From an uncultured Rubrivivax sp. (GTDB taxonomy: Bacteria; Pseudomonadota; Gammaproteobacteria; Burkholderiales; Burkholderiaceae_C): 9,980 bases of DNA. The notes below the pieces were generated by a model. That model was given only the letters and a program-made list of their open reading frames with translations, searched no databases and was not told where the DNA came from. The position numbers and the translations under genes are program-made. Numbering within the stretch: position 1 is the stretch's first letter; each line of letters starts with the position of its first letter. The stretch is from assembly GCA_937967345.1 (NCBI GenBank), contig CALBTN010000190.1, forward strand, positions 1-9,980, read 5' to 3'. This document shows positions 6,471 to 9,980 of the stretch, piece by piece.

Positions 6471-7693
6471 TCCACCAACTCGACGCGATAACCCTGCTCG
6501 TCGAGCGCGCGCAGCATCTGCCGCACATGCTCGCTGCCGCGCGTGTGCGCGACCACCTCGACCTGCGCGCGCTCGAGCGACAGCGAACTGAACGCACGCT
6601 GGTGTTGCACCTGGTCGATGTTGGCGCCCAGCCGCCCGAGCGCGGTGGCCACCTCGGCCAGGCTGCCGGGCACGTCGCGCACATCGAAGCGCAGGCGCAC
6701 CAGGCGCTGCGACTTGACCATGCCGCGCTGGATGATCTCGGCCAGCACCAGCGGTTCGATGTTGCCGCCGCTGAGCACCAGCCCGACCTTGCGGCCGGCG
6801 AACTTCTCACGCTGCTGCCACAGTGCGGCCAGGCCGACCGCGCCGGCGCCTTCGACCACCGATTTCTCGATCTCCAGCAGCAGCAAGATCGCCTGCTCGA
6901 TCTCGTCCTCGGCGACCAGCAGCACGTCGCGCAGATGCGCGCGCAGCAGCGGCAGCGTCAGTTCGCCCGGCGCCTTCACCGCAATGCCGTCGGCCACCGT
7001 GACCTGACCGGCCTCGCGGGCCCCGTCATGAAACGCGTTCCACACCGACGCAAAGCGCTCGGTCTGCACGCCATACAGCGCCAGATCGGGCCGCAGCGCG
7101 TGTGCCGCCACCGCCATGCCGCCGAGCAGCCCGCCGCCGCCGATCGGCACGATCAGCGTGTCCAGCTGCGGCACCTGCGCCAGCATCTCCAGCGCGACCG
7201 TGCCTTGGCCGGCGATGACCTGGGCATCGTCGTAGGGATGCACGACGGTCAACGCGCGCGATTCGGCCAGCGCCAGCGCGTGCAGCCTTGCCTCGTCGAA
7301 GGTGTCGCCGTGCAGCACGACCTCGGCACCGAAGCGCCGGGTGTTGTCGACCTTCACCGCCGGCGCGAAGCGCGGCATCACGATGGTCGCCGGCACGCCC
7401 ATGCGCTGCGCGTGGTAGGCCACGCCTTGCGCATGGTTGCCGGCCGACACCGCGAGCACGCCGCGCGCACGCTCGTCGCCGCGCAGCTGCGCCATGCGGT
7501 TGAACGCACCGCGCTCCTTGAACGACGCGGTGAACTGGTGGTTCTCGAACTTCAGGTAGACCTCGCAGCCGCACAGCTGCGACAGCGTGCGCGAGTGCAG
7601 GCACGGCGTGCACTGCACCTGGCCGGCAAGCCGGGCCGCGGCCGCGCGAATGTCGTCGATCGTCACGGTGTGGTCTTGCATCGGCGTGTGCAT
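6467..7693 (-). CDS. ilvA: Threonine ammonia-lyase (threonine dehydratase), medium form with one ACT domain
   Basis: This is a PLP enzyme that deaminates threonine (and probably serine) to 2-oxobutanoate, the entry to isoleucine synthesis; it has 408 residues. The PLP lysine is K59 in ASFKERGA. SAGNHAQG (83-90) is the substrate loop, GGGGLLGG (185-192) binds the PLP phosphate, and SGGN (308-311) is the end of the catalytic fold. The C-terminal part, about 330-406, has ACT-domain character (LRFDVRDVPGSLAEV and on). Length lies between catabolic TdcB (about 330, no ACT) and enterobacterial IlvA (about 515), so this is the medium form. Whether it is biosynthetic or catabolic is not decided. The ATG at 7693 has AAGGG directly against it; ATG 7681 (MQDHTVTIDDI) is 12 bases from the same site and matches the family N-terminus, so it may be the true start. 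The gene stands alone on its strand. Confidence 0.95.
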   Translation of the reverse strand: MHTPMQDHTVTIDDIRAAAARLAGQVQCTPCLHSRTLSQLCGCEVYLKFENHQFTASFKERGAFNRMAQLRGDERARGVLAVSAGNHAQGVAYHAQRMGVPATIVMPRFAPAVKVDNTRRFGAEVVLHGDTFDEARLHALALAESRALTVVHPYDDAQVIAGQGTVALEMLAQVPQLDTLIVPIGGGGLLGGMAVAAHALRPDLALYGVQTERFASVWNAFHDGAREAGQVTVADGIAVKAPGELTLPLLRAHLRDVLLVAEDEIEQAILLLLEIEKSVVEGAGAVGLAALWQQREKFAGRKVGLVLSGGNIEPLVLAEIIQRGMVKSQRLVRLRFDVRDVPGSLAEVATALGRLGANIDQVQHQRAFSSLSLERAQVEVVAHTRGSEHVRQMLRALDEQGYRVELVD

Positions 7694-7737
7694 CCCTTCG
7701 TTGCTGTGCCGGCGCGGGCTCGCTCGCCACAGCGGCC

Positions 7738-7758
7738 ACTATACGCACCGCCGGTGCG
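7738..7758 (-). promoter_or_regulatory. Candidate ilvA -10 element with adjoining palindrome
   Basis: On the minus strand TATAGT (7743-7738) matches a -10 element at five of six positions, 45 bp upstream of the ilvA ATG. Directly upstream is the perfect inverted repeat CGCACC-GCC-GGTGCG (7744-7758), which lies where the spacer would be and could be an operator. No good -35 is visible. Confidence 0.35.
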
Positions 7759-7809
7759 CACGAGCACACGCCCTGCGCTGCGCCGCCGCGCCGCGCGGCT
7801 GCCGCCAAG

Positions 7810-7830
7810 CACGCCGCACGCCGCACGCCG
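7810..7830. repeat. Three perfect copies of a 7-bp unit
   Basis: The unit cacgccg occurs three times in a row between the divergent ilvA and crotonase genes. The rest of 7694-7939 holds no gene that I can support, only GC-rich spacer and the candidate ilvA promoter. Confidence 0.8.
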
Positions 7831-7939
7831 TTGCACAATGCGCCGATCCAGGCGTCTGCGCGCGGCACGGCGAGCCAGCCAAGGCGATCGGCCGACCGTG
7901 TGTGTCCACCCGGCCGATCACACCACCGAGGGCCACCCC

Positions 7940-8689
7940 ATGCCAGTGACCACTGAAACCCGCGGCCGCGTGCTGCTGGTGCGGCTGGACCGCGACGCCA
8001 AGCGCAACGCGATGGACCACGCCATGACGCTGGGCCTGGACGCGGCGATGAACCGCCTCGAGGACGACGACGAGCTCTGGGTCGGCGTGCTCACCGGCCA
8101 GGGCCGCGCGTTCAGCGCCGGCAGCGATCTGGCCGACCCCGACCGCAACACCACCGAGCGTGGCGGACCGTACGGGCTGGTGCGCCGCCAGCGCAACAAG
8201 CCGCTGATCGCCGCGGTCGATGGCCTGGCCTTCGGCGGCGGTTTCGAGATGGTGCTGGCCTGCGACCTGGTGGTGGCCTCGGCGCGGGCGAGCTTCGCGC
8301 TGCCCGAGGTCAAGCGCGGGCTGTTCGCGCTGTACGGCGGCGTGTTCCGCGCGGCACGCGCGCTGCCGCCGAACCTTGCGCGCGAACTGGCATTGACCGG
8401 CGAGCCGATCAGCGCCGAGCGCGCGCACGCGCTGGGCCTGGTCAACCGGCTGTGCGCCGACGGCCAGGCCCTGGCCGAAGCGCTGGCGCTGGCCGACAGC
8501 ATCTGCGCCAACAGCCCGGTGGCGGTGCGTGAGAGCCTGGCCGTGATCAACCGCGCGCACGAGGCCGCCGACACCTTGGCCTGGGAGCTCAGCGCCGCGG
8601 CAGCCGAACGCGTGCGCGCGTCGCAGGACAGCCGCGAAGGCATCAACGCGTTCCTGGAAAAACGTGCTCCGGTGTGGCGCGGGCGCTAG
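7940..8689 (+). CDS. Crotonase / enoyl-CoA hydratase family protein
   Basis: This 249-residue crotonase-fold protein probably hydrates or isomerises an acyl-CoA ester. The oxyanion-hole pieces are FSAGSDL (58-64) and GLAFGGG (95-101). Both positions matching the two catalytic glutamates of rat enoyl-CoA hydratase are kept: E103 in GGGFEM and E123 in LPEV. So hydratase activity is plausible, although the family also contains isomerases and hydrolases. The segment LALYGGVFR-like around 128-137 replaces the more usual PGAGG-type loop, so the substrate may differ from short-chain enoyl-CoA. The ATG at 7940 has GAGGG (7928-7932) 7 bases upstream. Reading frame continues upstream, but that part is spurious because it runs antisense through ilvA. 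The cupin gene follows on the same strand after 120 bp. The CoA-transferase at the right edge hints at an acyl-CoA setting. Fold confident, substrate unknown. Confidence 0.93.
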   Translation: MPVTTETRGRVLLVRLDRDAKRNAMDHAMTLGLDAAMNRLEDDDELWVGVLTGQGRAFSAGSDLADPDRNTTERGGPYGLVRRQRNKPLIAAVDGLAFGGGFEMVLACDLVVASARASFALPEVKRGLFALYGGVFRAARALPPNLARELALTGEPISAERAHALGLVNRLCADGQALAEALALADSICANSPVAVRESLAVINRAHEAADTLAWELSAAAAERVRASQDSREGINAFLEKRAPVWRGR

Positions 8690-8779
8690 GAGCGTCGGCC
8701 GCGGCGAATCGGCCCGATGCCAAGCCAGCGCAATGACACTTGATGCCGTGCGGCGCCGCATCGCGCCGCGAACATCGGC

Positions 8780-8794
8780 GCGCACCGCGTGCGC
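8780..8794 (+). other. Small inverted repeat just before the cupin ribosome-binding site
   Basis: GCGCAC (8780-8785) and GTGCGC (8789-8794) are perfectly complementary with a CGC loop, ending one base before AGGAGG. The intergenic stretch also holds a perfect palindrome, TGCGGCGCCGCA (8749-8760). Either could be a leader structure or simply GC-rich spacer. Confidence 0.3.
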
Positions 8795-8795
8795 C

Positions 8796-8801
8796 AGGAG
8801 G
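8796..8801 (+). promoter_or_regulatory. Shine-Dalgarno site of the cupin gene
   Basis: AGGAGG lies 8 bases before the ATG at 8810. It excludes the in-frame GTG at 8789, which would put the site inside the coding region. Confidence 0.85.
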
Positions 8802-8809
8802 ATGCCGCC

Positions 8810-9193
8810 ATGGTCGAGTTCCGCAAGGTCGTGCTCTACACCGACGACAGCGGCCGCGCGCGTTTTGGCGAGCACAGCGTCGCCCTGCCCGACGGCACGC
8901 CGCAGACGCGGCTGTCACCGCTGCTGGCCAGCGGCGGCTATCAGCTGCGGCACAGCCCAGTGGGCTTTCGCAGCGGCTTTCACTGCACGGGCACGCCGCA
9001 GTGGGTATTCATCCTGTCCGGGCGCATGGAGATCGGCCTGCGCGACGGCAGCTCGCGCATCTTCGAGCCGGGCCAGCACTTCTACAGCACCGACACGCTG
9101 CCGGCGGGCGCCAGCTTCGACGACCAGTTGCACGGCCACCGCAGCGCGCAGGTCGGCGACCAGCCGCTGGTGACGCTGTTCGTGCGCGGTTGA
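8810..9193 (+). CDS. Cupin-fold protein with degenerate metal motifs
   Basis: This small protein (127 residues, no signal peptide) has the beta-rich pattern of a single-domain cupin. Around residues 52-71 the sequence follows the first cupin motif, G(x)5HxH(x)3-4E(x)6G, but with substitutions: H58 is kept, the second His is T60, and the Glu position is Q64, with G71 closing the motif (FILSGRMEIGL). The second motif region (about 87-110) has EPGQHF and LPAGASF, where the usual His is replaced by F103; H90, H108 and H110 are nearby. So metal binding is probably altered or absent. Substrate is unknown. The start is fixed by AGGAGG (8796-8801). It lies 120 bp after the crotonase gene on the same strand and may be co-transcribed. 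The fold is likely; no specific function can be given. Confidence 0.85.
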   Translation: MVEFRKVVLYTDDSGRARFGEHSVALPDGTPQTRLSPLLASGGYQLRHSPVGFRSGFHCTGTPQWVFILSGRMEIGLRDGSSRIFEPGQHFYSTDTLPAGASFDDQLHGHRSAQVGDQPLVTLFVRG

Positions 9194-9211
9194 TGCGCGC
9201 TTGATGCGCGC
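9190..9211 (+). repeat. 11-bp tandem duplication at the cupin stop codon
   Basis: ttgatgcgcgc occurs twice with no gap. The first copy contains the TGA stop of the cupin gene (9191-9193). It lies in the short convergent gap before the membrane-protein gene. Confidence 0.9.
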
Positions 9212-9232
9212 TGAAGGCAGCGCGGGAAAGGC

Positions 9233-9625
9233 TCAGCGCGTCGCACGAGCGCGGCGTCGCGCCAGCTCTGGCGCGCCGCGCAGCGGCATCGGCTGCGAGG
9301 CGGCCGGTGGCGCGTCTGCCAGCGCGCTGTCGACCGGCGGCAACGGCATCGCGCGCGGGCCGAACACCCGCGCCAGCAGCCAGCTGAGCATCACGAACAC
9401 GCCCAGCGCGCCCAGCACGAAAGCCACGAGCAGCGCACCGTGCACCCACGGATCGGTCAGCGCGACGAAGGCCAGCGCCTGCGCCAGCGCGGCTGCCGCC
9501 GCGCGCAGCCGCACCCAGCTGCCAAACAAGCCGCCCAGGGCCACCATGTAGGTGGTGACAAAGCCGAACAACAGCAGCAGCTGCACGAAGCTCATGCGCT
9601 CGAGGCTGTGGCCGAGTTCGTTCAT
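9233..9625 (-). CDS. Small integral membrane protein of unknown function
   Basis: I do not recognise this family. From the ATG at 9625 it gives 130 residues. Hydrophobic segments lie at about 12-34 (FVQLLLLFGFVTTYMVALGG), about 43-56 (weaker, Ala-rich) and about 62-88 (GALLVAFVLGALGVFVMLSW), so two or three membrane passes are expected. The C-terminal 40 residues are Pro/Ala-rich and end in a very basic ARRRARATR tail, probably cytoplasmic. No Shine-Dalgarno sequence precedes 9625. An in-frame ATG at 9751 does have one (AAAGG at 9758-9762, 6 bases away) and would add 42 residues (172 in all). That extension has lower third-position GC and no clear structure, so the shorter form is listed, with doubt. 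It lies downstream of the CoA-transferase gene on the same strand and converges on the cupin gene. Confidence 0.65.
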   Translation of the reverse strand: MNELGHSLERMSFVQLLLLFGFVTTYMVALGGLFGSWVRLRAAAAALAQALAFVALTDPWVHGALLVAFVLGALGVFVMLSWLLARVFGPRAMPLPPVDSALADAPPAASQPMPLRGAPELARRRARATR

Positions 9626-9774
9626 GGCGGGGGCTTCAAGGGGGCTGCAATCGACGCGGCCTGCAGGGTCGCACAGCGCCGGCCTGGCGGCAATCGGGGC
9701 GTCGCTGCAGGCCGACGCCGTCGTGACCGAAGACACGGCGGTGCGGCTCATTCTGCACCTTTGCCGTGACCGCC

Positions 9775-9820
9775 GCGCGACGGTCGCGCCGGGCCGGCTG
9801 CGGCGCGCCGCCAGCGCAGC
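9775..9820 (-). terminator. Stem-loops after the CoA-transferase gene
   Basis: Two GC-rich inverted repeats follow the stop at 9824. One pairs GCTGCG (9797-9802) with CGCAGC (9815-9820), enclosing the palindrome GCGGCGCGCCGC (9800-9811). The other is GCGCGAC-G-GTCGCGC (9775-9789). Neither has a T-tract, so a terminator role is only suggested. Confidence 0.3.
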
Positions 9821-9823
9821 AAG

Positions 9824-9980
9824 CTACTGCAGCGGCACGCCGGTCTTGGTCTGCAGTTCTTCGCGCGTGACCCCGGGCGCCAGTTCGACCAGCTTGAGCC
9901 CCTGCGGCGTGACGTCGAGCACGGCCAGGTCGGTGATGATGCGGTCGACCACGCCCACGCCGGTCAGCGGCAGCGTGCAC
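9824..9980 (-). CDS. 3-oxoacid CoA-transferase subunit B, C-terminal end (cut by window edge)
   Basis: Only the last 51 residues are inside the window, ending in a TAG at 9824-9826. They read CTLPLTGVGVVDRIITDLAV, then LDVTPQGLKLVELAPGV, then TREELQTKTGVPLQ. This is the characteristic C-terminus of the beta subunit of class I CoA-transferases (ScoB/AtoA/PcaJ type): the VDRIITDLAV strand and the LVELAPGV(T/S) segment before a final short helix. These enzymes move CoA between succinyl-CoA or acetyl-CoA and 3-oxoacids such as acetoacetate or 3-oxoadipate. The catalytic glutamate and the A subunit would lie beyond the right edge, so the substrate cannot be judged. The membrane-protein gene follows on the same strand. 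Confidence 0.92.
   Translation of the reverse strand, partial: CTLPLTGVGVVDRIITDLAVLDVTPQGLKLVELAPGVTREELQTKTGVPLQ

Noticed and set aside
7810..7830. CRISPR-like or satellite array
   Set aside because: The units are only 7 bp, directly adjacent and three in number, with no spacers. It is a short tandem repeat.
6077..7939. Plus-strand open frame continuous with the crotonase gene (870 codons in all)
   Set aside because: The part before 7940 lies in another frame of the TPR-like gene and antisense to ilvA. The crotonase gene has its own start and ribosome-binding site at 7940.

Overview
This window looks like chromosomal DNA of a high-GC betaproteobacterium, probably Burkholderiales. The grounds are very high GC at third codon positions throughout, the YihA/EngB GTPase divergent from a diheme cytochrome c4, and a run of housekeeping and metabolic genes with no integrase, transposase, phage gene, CRISPR array or tRNA. 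Base composition is uniform and I see no sign of a recently transferred island. I found no clearly new multi-gene system.

Left part (1-2703): a CpxR-like response regulator (cut by the left edge) lies downstream of a Spy/CpxP-type periplasmic protein on the minus strand. A CpxR-box-like sequence sits upstream of the pair, so this looks like a self-regulated envelope-stress or metal-stress module. Divergent from it is a transmembrane methyl-accepting chemotaxis protein on the plus strand, whose 3' end overlaps the 3' end of the GTPase gene.

Middle (2676-5782): yihA/engB (minus) and cytochrome c4 (plus) share a 50-bp divergent control region. Next come msrP and msrQ, the periplasmic molybdenum methionine-sulfoxide reductase and its heme membrane partner, whose genes are only 12 bases apart. 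A strong stem-loop follows msrQ.

Right part (5783-9980): a TPR-like protein of unknown function converges on a medium-length threonine ammonia-lyase (ilvA), and their stop codons share one CTAG. Divergent from ilvA is a crotonase-family protein, followed by a cupin-fold protein with degenerate metal-binding motifs. On the minus strand at the right are a small unrecognised membrane protein and the C-terminal end of a 3-oxoacid CoA-transferase B subunit.

The most interesting details are the putative Cpx-like regulatory circuit, the possibly leaderless yihA transcript, the TTG-started and probably coupled msrQ, the degenerate cupin, and several short perfect tandem duplications. There is no gene-free stretch longer than 300 bases. 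The largest gaps are 873-1134 and 7694-7939, and both are divergent promoter regions.
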